A stretch of DNA of 64,000 nt from Rhodococcus erythropolis NBRC 15567 (lineage in GTDB: Bacteria; Actinomycetota; Actinomycetes; Mycobacteriales; Mycobacteriaceae), in contig NZ_BCRM01000029.1 in the NCBI RefSeq assembly GCF_001552595.1, positions 1 to 64,000 of the forward strand, read 5' to 3'. The notes beneath the pieces were generated by a model. The model was not told the DNA's origin. It worked only from the letters and a program-made list of their open reading frames with translations, and did not search any database. Made by a program: the position numbers and the translations under genes. This document shows positions 56,106 through 64,000 of this stretch, in pieces (the stretch's first letter is position 1; every line of letters starts with the position of its first letter).

Positions 56106-58208
56106 TCAGGGCGCGGCTGCAGTGGTGTCAGGTTCAGGGAGCAGGACGACTTCGTGTGGTCCGTAGGTGATGTGGTTCTTGACCCGTCCGGTGCCGTTGA
56201 AGGTCAGGGTCGTTTCGGTGACGGCGCCGCTGACTTTGTCTCGAATGACGGTGACCGCGGCGACGGCGGCCGGGTGTTCCTTGCCGTGTCCGTCGTCGAC
56301 GAGGACGGTCATTCCTTCGGTGACCGCGGCGGCGGGTATCGCGTCGGCGAAGTCATCCCCTGCGTCGGCGGCAGGTGTGTCGTCGTGGTGGCCGAGGACG
56401 GTGGGCTCGGGAGCTCGGCCGTAGGCGCGGGCCGCTGTGGCGACGGAGCGTTCGGATTCGATGAAGTGGCGCAGTTCGGTCGAGTAGAACGCGATGTGCG
56501 GTTCCTGCTGGGGCCGCAGCCCGTCGATGATCTTCTTCTCCGAGGTCGAGAGTTGATTCCATTTGTTGGGGTGCGGGTCGACGTTCGGCGTCCACCACAT
56601 CTGCGCATCGACGGGTACTCCGTCGTTTCCGAGGGCGACTCCGCGGCCGGGGACGGAGGTGTCGATCTCGCGGCCGATCTGCGAGTCGCCCCACAGCATC
56701 ATCGCGCCGTCCTGCGAGAGGTTGCCGAGGGAGATGCGGGTGCCGAAGTTGTCGCGCGCGTTGCCCGAGGCGCCGCCGAAGAGGGACGCGTCGGGTCGTT
56801 GCACACCGAGCAGGAGCCGGATACCGGCCGAGCGTGCGAGGACGGCGAGATCGGCCCACGCCCCGAGTGGGTCGAGTTCTTTGAGGAGTTCGCGGGTTTC
56901 GTCGTCGCCGGTTTTGGCGAGGCGCTGCCATTTGCCGGAGAGGATGAAGAACTCATCGAGGACGGCGATCAGGAGCGGAAGTTGGGACGGCTCGATCTTC
57001 TTCACGTGAACGTAGTGGTTGCGGGCCATCATTTCGCTGTGCAGGGCACGCACGAGCATCGCGGAGCGGACTGCGTCGTAGACGATGGCGGCGCACCCGG
57101 GGTAGCCCTCGAGTCCGTCTAGTTCGATCATTTTCGGGTCGACGCCCAGGAACGGGATTCCTCGTCGTGCCGCTTCAGTGAGCAGGGTGCGGATCACTGA
57201 TGTCTTGCCGCCGCCGGTGGGTCCGACGATCAGGCAGTGAGGTTTGTTCGACTTGGTGGAGATGTCCCAGAACATGTTCACCTCCGATGCTGCGGTCGCG
57301 TAGGGCAGGTGCCGCAGGTTCTCGTCGACGAGTTCGAGAGGGTGGTCGACGCGGGTAGGTAGTGGGGCGCGCAGGCTCATCAGGAGGTAGCCCTCGGAGG
57401 GAAACCAGTCGGTGGCCCAGGTGCGGCCGGATTCGTGCTCGCCGGCGAGGGCGGCGAGGGCTTCGTCGACCTTCTTCTGAAATCCGCGTGCACCACTGGA
57501 GAGTGCGGGTGTGAAGGTGATCTTGAAGGCGGTTTCGATGTCACCGTCGAGCGAGGCGACGCTCACGGCAGGCTCTTTCAGCGGTCCGTCTTTGAGGGAG
57601 TTCGCCAGCGCCTTGTGCCGCGGCGATCGGAGGTCGGGCTGAGTCAGCGCGCGGGTGATGCGGATCCGGTCGCGGTGGGCGTCGTGGACGACGGCGTAGG
57701 TCCACTTGCTGGTGTGCCTGCTCGCGGAACCCCGTACTGCGGTGGTGAATTCGTCGAGCTCTTTCGGACGGATGATTGCGCCGCGTGCCAGCGTGATGGT
57801 GGCGCTGCGCAGGGTGGTGATGCCGGGCGGGTAACCGACGGTGATTTTGACCGGGGCATGGCGGGTGCTTTGCCGGACTTGGGCGTCGAGTCCGGCGCGG
57901 TGACGGCGGGTGAGGAACCGTGCGATATCGCAGACTAGCAAGCCCAGAGTGAGAGCGGCCAGCGGCCACCGATACTCGTGGACTGCGGAGACTGCCCCGT
58001 CGAGCTGAGGGGTCGAGAATTGTTCGGCGAGTTCGAGGAGCCGCGGCGCGAGAAACGCGAGTGTCGTTGCGATGACGGCGAAAGGCGCCCACGCCCTGTA
58101 CGGACGGATGGCGGACTCCCCCACACCATTTGTTCGCGATTGGGGTTTGTCGGAGCCGAAGAGATCGACGAGAAAGTCTTTGAGCGGGTCCTGCTGGCTT
58201 CTGCTCAC
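56106..58208 (-). CDS. FtsK/SpoIIIE-type coupling ATPase (TcpA-like)
   Basis: A 700-residue DNA translocase. Two membrane helices lie at about 40-62 and 80-98. The motor domain has Walker A CLIVGPTGGGKTS (329-336), Walker B LPLLIAVLDEFF and the RLLLGVQRPDA stretch of FtsK-HerA proteins. It starts at GTG 58208, six bases after GAGGAG. In Gram-positive conjugation such proteins pump DNA to the secretion channel. A C-terminal domain of about 130 residues follows the motor. Confidence 0.92.
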   Translation of the reverse strand: MSRSQQDPLKDFLVDLFGSDKPQSRTNGVGESAIRPYRAWAPFAVIATTLAFLAPRLLELAEQFSTPQLDGAVSAVHEYRWPLAALTLGLLVCDIARFLTRRHRAGLDAQVRQSTRHAPVKITVGYPPGITTLRSATITLARGAIIRPKELDEFTTAVRGSASRHTSKWTYAVVHDAHRDRIRITRALTQPDLRSPRHKALANSLKDGPLKEPAVSVASLDGDIETAFKITFTPALSSGARGFQKKVDEALAALAGEHESGRTWATDWFPSEGYLLMSLRAPLPTRVDHPLELVDENLRHLPYATAASEVNMFWDISTKSNKPHCLIVGPTGGGKTSVIRTLLTEAARRGIPFLGVDPKMIELDGLEGYPGCAAIVYDAVRSAMLVRALHSEMMARNHYVHVKKIEPSQLPLLIAVLDEFFILSGKWQRLAKTGDDETRELLKELDPLGAWADLAVLARSAGIRLLLGVQRPDASLFGGASGNARDNFGTRISLGNLSQDGAMMLWGDSQIGREIDTSVPGRGVALGNDGVPVDAQMWWTPNVDPHPNKWNQLSTSEKKIIDGLRPQQEPHIAFYSTELRHFIESERSVATAARAYGRAPEPTVLGHHDDTPAADAGDDFADAIPAAAVTEGMTVLVDDGHGKEHPAAVAAVTVIRDKVSGAVTETTLTFNGTGRVKNHITYGPHEVVLLPEPDTTAAAP

Positions 58209-58303
58209 CGTCTACTCCTCTCACTCGAATCCAGTCCACGACGGTCATCGCCGGGGGTGTGTGGGGTGCACTGTCACAGAGCGCGGGAAGCGATCTCAAC
58301 CCG

Positions 58304-58317
58304 CCTGTGGATAACTT
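58304..58317 (-). promoter_or_regulatory. Perfect DnaA box, left copy
   Basis: CCTGTGGATAACTT contains TTATCCACA on the minus strand and is the exact inverse of the 14-mer at 59371-59384. Confidence 0.6.
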
Positions 58318-58740
58318 GCTTCGCGGGTGCGTGGCTGGAGCGCGTGTCACATGCCCGAGCGGTGATACCGGGGCACGAGAAACACCCATCGCCTCTACCC
58401 GCAGATGGTTCTGGTTGTGGCGCTGCGCATTACCGATCGAAGACCCCGCGACGGCATCGCCGCTACACCGTCTGGGGACTTGTTCAACCACCTACGCCGC
58501 GGGCCCGATGACGATGTTCCTCTCGGGTGGTTTGTGTCTTCTTGCGCCACTGTTTGCCGGCCCCTTTCAGGCTCTCGAACGTCTCACGTCGTGAGGTACA
58601 GAACCCAGTGCGCGAACACCTGAGAACGGTGTGGACCACACCGCGGCAGGCGCCACGCCAGAATGACCCGGCGATACTCCGTTCAGAACCCTGACCAGCA
58701 GCTGATCGAAATATGTTGGCGCGAAGCAATTTTGAGAAGT

Positions 58741-58792
58741 ACACTCCCCCTAGGCCCGAAGGGCCGGGGGAGTGACCCCGAAGGGGAAGTGT
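58741..58792. repeat. Strong tandem hairpins with GAA loops
   Basis: CACTCCCCC (58742-58750) pairs with GGGGGAGTG (58766-58774), enclosing GGCCC-GAA-GGGCC with only a TA bulge. A second hairpin CCCC-GAA-GGGG follows at 58776-58786. AGTGT at 58788-58792 could also pair with ACACT at 58741-58745, allowing an alternative fold. It may be a bidirectional terminator, a structured RNA or part of a transfer origin. Confidence 0.65.
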
Positions 58793-58897
58793 GAATCGGG
58801 CCCTTGAATTCCACCTCTGCCCGCGGCCTCTGCAGGCACCCTCGATGTGGGGTTGTTCGAGTACGGGGTGCGCAGCCTGCTGCGGGTGCGTGCTGAA

Positions 58898-58919
58898 CAC
58901 GCTATGCATGCAGAGCGTG
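58898..58919. repeat. Interrupted palindrome
   Basis: CACGCT (58898-58903) and AGCGTG (58914-58919) flank a 10-base centre that itself contains the palindrome ATGCAT. It is a possible protein-binding site in the candidate origin region. Confidence 0.4.
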
Positions 58920-59370
58920 CACACCACGCAGGCGGTGGAGACGAACTGTTCTTCGAACTTCTGATCATGCCCACGGCGCGGGTGCATTGAGCAAGTTCCA
59001 GCGGGGGTGACTCGCACAGCTGGCGGACACGTTCGAAAATGGTTCTGTGCCAGATTGTTCAGGCGGACGAAGGCCACGAAGCACAGCGAGTGAGACATGT
59101 GTCGATCTCTATGGTCTGTGGCGGGTCCTTCGACCATGCCGATTCGCGACCCTCTGCCGCTCCACTGAAGGAACGCTCCCCGCGGCGTGTGAGGAAGACT
59201 TCCGCGGACACCCGCAACGAAGACCACGACGTCGACACGCATGCCCAACACTCGAAGTAGTTCCCCGCGAGCACCGAGAGATCCCCGACGGATAAATCGC
59301 GACACCGAACACACTCCCCACGACGACACGCGCCAACGCTGATCGACAAACCGCCAACCGCGGAGCCGAA

Positions 59371-59384
59371 AAGTTATCCACAGG
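59371..59384 (+). promoter_or_regulatory. Perfect DnaA box, right copy
   Basis: AAGTTATCCACAGG contains the consensus TTATCCACA and is the exact inverse of the 14-mer at 58304-58317, about 1.05 kb away. Confidence 0.6.
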
Positions 59385-59473
59385 TCGCATTGAAATTCCT
59401 ACCACCACTCTTCTACGTTTCCGCACAACCACATTCGTGGGGTCTGGTTCCACCACTGTGTTGGAGAGTGCTC

Positions 59474-59800
59474 ATGTTTTCTCTTGCTTCCACCGTGATC
59501 GACGTGTCGATCCCGGCGACGCATCCACCGCTCGCCGCAGACGCGGTGACCTTCGCGCAGTCGACGGACGTCAATACCGGTGGTCTGCGCGCGTGGATCA
59601 AGGACAACATCGTCTTCACCATCCTCATCGCCCTCGCGTGTGTGGTTCTCGTCGGCGGGCTCAAGGGCAATTTGTCGCGGGTCTTCACCGTCGGCGGACT
59701 CGGGTTGTTCGGGCTTGCCTACCTCGGTATCGCGACATCGGAATCGGCGGCCACGGGGATCGGCAATTGGCTTCTCGGGCTCGTCGGTATCTCGACCTAA
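59474..59800 (+). CDS. VirB2/pilin-like small membrane protein
   Basis: A 108-residue protein with a possible leader followed by two hydrophobic segments (about 48-66 and 76-95) joined by the short basic loop KGNLSRVFT, the layout of VirB2/TrbC-type pilins. The ATG at 59474 follows GGAGAG by about six bases. It is the first gene of the plus-strand transfer operon. Confidence 0.65.
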   Translation: MFSLASTVIDVSIPATHPPLAADAVTFAQSTDVNTGGLRAWIKDNIVFTILIALACVVLVGGLKGNLSRVFTVGGLGLFGLAYLGIATSESAATGIGNWLLGLVGIST

Positions 59801-59840
59801 CGCTGATGCCTGCGCAGAGAACATTCGAAGGGGATGCTCG

Positions 59841-60239
59841 GTGATCGACAACGACGACCTGATGTACCGCGTGGACCGGCACTACCTCGGTCCGACCGGT
59901 TATCCACTGCCCGTGCGGATCCGCTACACGGCCGGCATCGTCGGCGTGGTTGCTTTCGTGGTGGTGTTCGTGATCGGTCGCGGAATTCTGCACGTCCCGC
60001 TCGGGTTCAAATCGCTGATGGTGATGGCCGTGATCACGGTGTGGCTTACGACCCGGATCGCGAAGTTCGTCACCCCGGACCGCCCACTGCGGTCGGTTCT
60101 CAAGGCCGCCCTCAACGACCTCGTTGCACCGCGTCCACCGAAGCGCGGTGCACCCGTATTCATCTCGCTACCTCAGCGGTTGACTACAGGAGAACCTGCT
60201 GTCGTACCTGTTCGCCTCGACGGTGAGGATCACCGATGA
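59841..60239 (+). CDS. PrgI/VirB3-like membrane protein
   Basis: A 132-residue protein with two membrane helices (about 28-50 and 54-72) followed by a cytoplasmic tail. It lies directly before the VirB4-type ATPase, as PrgI/VirB3 does in Gram-positive systems. It starts at GTG 59841 after AAGGGGA; the stop overlaps the next ATG (ATGA). Confidence 0.65.
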   Translation: MIDNDDLMYRVDRHYLGPTGYPLPVRIRYTAGIVGVVAFVVVFVIGRGILHVPLGFKSLMVMAVITVWLTTRIAKFVTPDRPLRSVLKAALNDLVAPRPPKRGAPVFISLPQRLTTGEPAVVPVRLDGEDHR

Positions 60240-63200
60240 CCGTTCCCGAGAACGACATTGCGGCTCTGTTCGATCCGAAGCTCGACGACCCGGTTCCGGT
60301 CATTCCTCCCGGTGCCCTCCCTCCGTCGTGGGCGGCAGTGCAGTCGCATGCTCCGCATCCGGTGCGGGCGTGGTCCGAAGCCGAACCCGCACACACTCCG
60401 GATGGTTCTGAATACGACAACAGCGAGGACGACACCGACGGCCACACCTCCCCAGTGGCCGATCCGGAGCACGTCGCAGACAAAGCGCTCGGCCGTCAGC
60501 GTCGCCGCACAGGCAAGAAACGGGCAAAGTCGGCGACAGATCGCGACAAGGCAGCAGCGAAGAAACGTGCAGACCGCGAACGGAAAGCGGTACGCCTGAA
60601 ACTGACCGGCACCTCAGCGAACATCACCCGCACCGCGACCACCTCCACTGCATGGTTCGTCCAACGCCAGGGGCCGTGGAATTTCCGCACCACCGGAAAG
60701 CAGCGCCGCTTCATCCAGGACGAAGCAATCATCCTGACCAACCTGCAGAAGGCCGGCGTCAGCACGCTGCATCGCCGCCTCGTGCGCACCCCGTTCCCCG
60801 TCGCACAGTGGGCAGTCGATCACGACACGTGGGCAACCCCGATTCCCGATGTTCCCGGCGCACTGTCATGGGCGGACTACCTGCGCGGGCAGCAGCACGC
60901 GATGTTGTGGTCCAACGCGACGATCAAAGGCCGCTACTGGGGTATCGAACTGCCGCAACGCTCCTCACTCGGCCAGGGGTTGGACTGGACCGCCCGGATG
61001 CTGCGCCACCTCGCTCACTGGCCGCTGCTGGGCAGAGTGTGCACCGGGGTGAACAGCTGGGCCGACGACGCCTTCGAACGGGAGCAGAAGGCCCTTGCCG
61101 ATCACCTCGCCACACTCGAACGAATCATGTCCGGCCGCGGTGTGAAAGCAACACCCGCCACACCGGCCGCGATCGACTACTTGCTGCGCCGATCAGCGAC
61201 CATCGGTCTACCGCTGGAAGCTGGCGGTGCGATCGCCGGCGCCGGAGACTGGGAAGAAACCGACGTCGCCGCCCTCGAAGACCTCACCGACCTCTCCCTC
61301 ACCCCAGGCGACGGGTACACCACCGTCTCCGGCATCGTCGACGGCCGCAAGTACACCGGCGTGGTGATCGTGCTGACGATCGGCCGCATGGCTCCCCTAC
61401 CGATTCCGGAACGGATGTTGCCGTGGCAGATCATCGGGGACCCGTCCGGTGAACCTCTCGAATGGTCCGATCGCATCAAACTGCACGACAAAGCGAAAAC
61501 GATCCGCACCATGCGCTCGCTGACCGGCAAGATCGAATCGCAGTTCGACCACTACACCGTCGAACACGATCAGGTCCCGCCGAAAGAGTTGGCGGAGCAG
61601 CACGCCCGCGCACAGGACGTGATCTCCGACGTCGAAGAAGACCATTCCGGACTCTCGACTCGAACCACCGGGTGGTACCGCCTCGCGGTGGTCGGCACCG
61701 ACCCCGACGATGCGCGGCAGAAAGTCTCCGATCTGCAGGAGATGTACTCACCGCACATCTCGCTCGAACAAGAGCACGGCCAATACCAGTTGCTGCGCGA
61801 GTTCATACCTGGTGAGCCGCAAGCCAACATCGCCAACAAACGGCACATGGATGTCGAAGCAGTCGCCGCCGGGATGGCGACCGTCAGTGACCGGATCGGT
61901 GACCGCCGCGGTGTCGTCCTGGGCGAGACCGGATCCATCTCACCGCGCCCGGTGATCTGGGACCTGTTCGCCGCGCACGAGATCAAGCACAAGTCCGGGC
62001 TGACACCGATCGTCGCCGTACCCGGTTCAGGAAAGACGTTCCTGGCAGGCATGATCGTCTACCAAGCCGTCAGAGCCGGCGCGCACGGCGTTGTCCTCGA
62101 CCCCTCCGGTCCGCTCGCAGCGTTGGCCGGACTACCGGAGTTTCGCGACATCGCCCGCGTCTACGCCCTCACCGGTCGCGATTCACGCGCTGGCGCCTTG
62201 AACCCCTACCGCGTGATCACCGATCCACGTCACGACGATCCCGAGTACGACGCCCGCAACGTCGAGTTCGCCCGGGATGCCGATCCGTTCGCGGCGGCGC
62301 AGTCGAAGTTCGATGCGGATATGCGTGCAGCCGCCGCCGAGCGCGTCGAGGTCGCCGTCTCGGTGCTCAAGATGATGCTCACCGAACGGCATCTGCATCT
62401 CGAGCACACAGAACCCGTGCTGCACATGGCCGCGAACATGGTCGGCGGCGACAGCAACCACAACCTCCGAGAAGTCTTGGCCGCGATCCAGTCCATCGGA
62501 GTGAGCGATCCGGACCAAGCCGTCAAAACCTGCGCGAACGGGCTGTACCAGCAGCTCAGTCTGATGTCGGAGCTGACCGAGGCACGTGTGCTGTTTCCGG
62601 AGGAAGGCACGATCGGGGGCGGAGCGGATGCATTCGACGCCGACATCCGCCTGACGATCCTGACGATGCCAGGCCTACAGCTACCGCCCGAAGGCACGCC
62701 GTCCTCGCAGTGGACACCACAGCAACGGATGACGGCGCCGTTGATGCACATGGCCGCGTGGCTGGCGAACAGACTCGTCTACGAAAAGCCTCGCCACGTG
62801 CGCAAGGTGCTCTTCCTCGACGAAAACAAATACCTCGAATCCACCGGTGCCGGCCGCACCCTCAACCTCCGAATCGCCCGCGACTCACGCAAATTCAAGG
62901 TCCGCGCCCTGGTCTGCTCGCAACTTCCGGATGATTTCCTCGGATTGGACGGCAGCGACGACAAGACCGCCCTGACCTACGAGGTGTTCGTCGGTGACGT
63001 CGGCGGTGATCCGCATGCAATCGAAGGTGCCCTGAAACTGCTCAAACTTCCCACTGGGCAAGGGTTCGAGCAGTTCCTCGCTGAACTGGGCAGCGGCGGC
63101 GAGGACACTCTCGACGAGGACACCGACACCTCCTACCAGGACGAAGCGCGGCGCTGGATGATCCGGATGGCCGACGACGTGGAGCTGGTGCGTTCGAGCT

Positions 63201-63283
63201 GGATTCACTACGTGCATCTCGCGCATGTGTTCGCGGCGCTGAATTCCTCGTCGGCGAAGAACGCTCTCGGCGGCGCCGCATGA
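60236..63283 (+). CDS. VirB4/TraC-like conjugation ATPase
   Basis: A 1015-residue protein. The first 120 residues are charged and probably disordered, followed by the SCO6880/VirB4-type N-terminal domain and a motor domain with Walker A VPGSGKTFL (about residue 597) and Walker B VLFLDENKYLES. The final QLPDDFLGLDG region is the usual sensor part. It powers assembly and substrate transfer in type IV secretion. It overlaps genes on both sides by four bases. Confidence 0.9.
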   Translation: MTVPENDIAALFDPKLDDPVPVIPPGALPPSWAAVQSHAPHPVRAWSEAEPAHTPDGSEYDNSEDDTDGHTSPVADPEHVADKALGRQRRRTGKKRAKSATDRDKAAAKKRADRERKAVRLKLTGTSANITRTATTSTAWFVQRQGPWNFRTTGKQRRFIQDEAIILTNLQKAGVSTLHRRLVRTPFPVAQWAVDHDTWATPIPDVPGALSWADYLRGQQHAMLWSNATIKGRYWGIELPQRSSLGQGLDWTARMLRHLAHWPLLGRVCTGVNSWADDAFEREQKALADHLATLERIMSGRGVKATPATPAAIDYLLRRSATIGLPLEAGGAIAGAGDWEETDVAALEDLTDLSLTPGDGYTTVSGIVDGRKYTGVVIVLTIGRMAPLPIPERMLPWQIIGDPSGEPLEWSDRIKLHDKAKTIRTMRSLTGKIESQFDHYTVEHDQVPPKELAEQHARAQDVISDVEEDHSGLSTRTTGWYRLAVVGTDPDDARQKVSDLQEMYSPHISLEQEHGQYQLLREFIPGEPQANIANKRHMDVEAVAAGMATVSDRIGDRRGVVLGETGSISPRPVIWDLFAAHEIKHKSGLTPIVAVPGSGKTFLAGMIVYQAVRAGAHGVVLDPSGPLAALAGLPEFRDIARVYALTGRDSRAGALNPYRVITDPRHDDPEYDARNVEFARDADPFAAAQSKFDADMRAAAAERVEVAVSVLKMMLTERHLHLEHTEPVLHMAANMVGGDSNHNLREVLAAIQSIGVSDPDQAVKTCANGLYQQLSLMSELTEARVLFPEEGTIGGGADAFDADIRLTILTMPGLQLPPEGTPSSQWTPQQRMTAPLMHMAAWLANRLVYEKPRHVRKVLFLDENKYLESTGAGRTLNLRIARDSRKFKVRALVCSQLPDDFLGLDGSDDKTALTYEVFVGDVGGDPHAIEGALKLLKLPTGQGFEQFLAELGSGGEDTLDEDTDTSYQDEARRWMIRMADDVELVRSSWIHYVHLAHVFAALNSSSAKNALGGAA

Positions 63284-64000
63284 ACACCATCAGGAGGCTC
63301 AATCCACCCTCTACAGAGCTGAATGAAGTAATCCCTCATCGATCGCGCGTTCGGGCGCTGACCGTCAATCTGGCGCGGGTTCTCGCCGTTCTGGCGTTGG
63401 CGCTGGTGCCCCTCGTCGCCCCGGGTGGGCCGATCGCATCTGCCGGCGGATTCGACTGCAAAGACGTCCCCTCCCCCGAGTTCCCGAACTCGGTCATGGC
63501 TGCCGAGTTCGATTCCTCGAGCAAAGACCGCGAACCGAAACAGGGCGGCACCGGCTACGAAACCTACGGGTGGGCCGGATTGCGCTGGTACACCTACGAC
63601 CTCGGCTGCGGCAACGACCTGGTCCGCGCACCCGACGCCGTCGCGGACACCACCCTGGGCAACACGTTCCTCGCAATCGGCAAGGGATTCGCAGCTGCCG
63701 CGTTCTGGCTCGACGACCAGACGAAGACCGGTGCAGCTGCCGAAGAGGCCGGGATCGCCCCGGCGATGGTGCAGTTCGACCAGATCGTCGCCTCGATCTC
63801 CAACGGAATGCTCGGTGTCTACGGAACGTGGCTGGGTGTGGCATTGATGGTGGTCGCGACGATCATCATCTGGAACGCCCTCAAATCGAATGCCGCGGCC
63901 GTGACCCGCACCGTCGCGATCGCCGGCGCTGCAATGGCCATCGGAGCACTGTTCGTCGGCGCACCGCAAAAAGCCATCCAGGTCGCCGACGACACCTTCG
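63280..64000 (+). CDS. VirB6/TrbL-like membrane protein (3' end beyond window)
   Basis: The frame from the ATG at 63280 stays open to the right edge (240 codons seen). A signal peptide or first helix spans about 30-55 with a cut after SAGG; an external domain with two cysteines follows, then membrane helices at about 183-203 and 212-232. The position after the VirB4 ATPase and the layout fit TrbL/VirB6 channel proteins. Confidence 0.8.
   Translation, partial: MNTIRRLNPPSTELNEVIPHRSRVRALTVNLARVLAVLALALVPLVAPGGPIASAGGFDCKDVPSPEFPNSVMAAEFDSSSKDREPKQGGTGYETYGWAGLRWYTYDLGCGNDLVRAPDAVADTTLGNTFLAIGKGFAAAAFWLDDQTKTGAAAEEAGIAPAMVQFDQIVASISNGMLGVYGTWLGVALMVVATIIIWNALKSNAAAVTRTVAIAGAAMAIGALFVGAPQKAIQVADDTF

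Larger units (their letters stand above)
58209..59473. other. 1.2-kb non-coding region between divergent transfer operons, candidate origin
   Basis: The region separates the minus-strand coupling-protein operon from the plus-strand VirB-like operon. Open frames here overlap one another on both strands and have no coding character. It contains two inverted perfect DnaA boxes, a hairpin cluster and a further palindrome, listed separately. A replication or transfer origin is a reasonable reading. Confidence 0.5.
50297..64000. mobile_element. Actinobacterial conjugative element or plasmid transfer region (partial)
   Basis: Coupling ATPase, ParA-like ATPase, secreted zipper protein, VirB8-like, VirB2-, VirB3-, VirB4- and VirB6-like genes are arranged as two divergent operons. 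No relaxase, integrase or attachment site lies in the window, so plasmid and integrative element cannot be told apart; the right end continues past base 64000. Confidence 0.75.

Noticed and set aside
58484..59329. 281-codon minus-strand frame in the candidate origin region
   Set aside because: Low-complexity Arg/Gly/Cys-rich product, overlapping frames on both strands, and it runs through the strong hairpins.

Overview
The window looks like part of a large replicon, quite possibly a megaplasmid or a chromosome carrying an integrative conjugative element, from a high-GC mycolic-acid actinobacterium of the Rhodococcus/Nocardia/Mycobacterium group. The evidence is the GC-rich third codon positions, the GTG and overlapping ATGA starts, a DevR/DevS dormancy system, DUF5994 and DUF2231 proteins, and an actinobacterial-type conjugation module. 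The genus is inferred from gene content and was not tested by any search.

Layout. (1) 1-3792: a Tat-exported multicopper oxidase cut by the left edge, with a SHOCT-domain protein, divergent from an OmpR-type two-component system; probably copper or envelope stress. (2) 3793-6850: thinly coding debris with a small membrane protein, a hypothetical protein, a DNA-ligase fragment and a multiply frameshifted IS21 istB. (3) 6851-14359 (minus): an apparent five-gene operon of response regulator, histidine kinase, DUF2231 membrane protein, HemK-like methyltransferase and a C-A-T-C NRPS. (4) 14539-17761 (plus): a divergent redox operon of a small membrane-anchored protein, ApbE flavin transferase, heme-type membrane protein, NuoF-like SLBB/Fe-S protein and ferredoxin. 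(5) 18255-43673: a dormancy/hypoxia-type island with DevS-DevR, phosphoketolase, two zinc alcohol dehydrogenases, two DUF5994 proteins, a VIT1-type transporter, an MgtA-like P-type ATPase, a HAD-GH65 fusion, a flavodoxin-domain protein, a tandem universal stress protein and an SPFH protein. DevR(DosR)-like 15-bp boxes recur in its intergenic regions. (6) 44000-46683: frameshifted mcrBC. (7) 46783-50211: a low-GC insertion encoding a 1051-residue SIR2 plus STAND-like NTPase protein, the best candidate for a little-described defence system. (8) 50297-64000: a conjugative module with TcpA/FtsK-like coupling protein, ParA-like ATPase, VirB2-, PrgI/VirB3-, VirB4- and VirB6-like proteins, arranged around a 1.2-kb non-coding region with two perfect inverted DnaA boxes and a strong hairpin cluster.

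How the parts work together. Region 5 reads as one regulon: DevS (GAF-GAF-HisKA_3, possibly heme-sensing) phosphorylates DevR, which would act at the boxes to switch on fermentative carbon use (Xfp, ADH), sugar-phosphate turnover (HAD-GH65), ion transport and stress proteins. Regions 3 and 4 are divergent and probably share control by the two-component system at their border. Regions 6-8 are accessory: a decayed restriction system, a newer low-GC immune gene beside it, and the transfer machinery. No tRNA, rRNA or CRISPR array was recognised.
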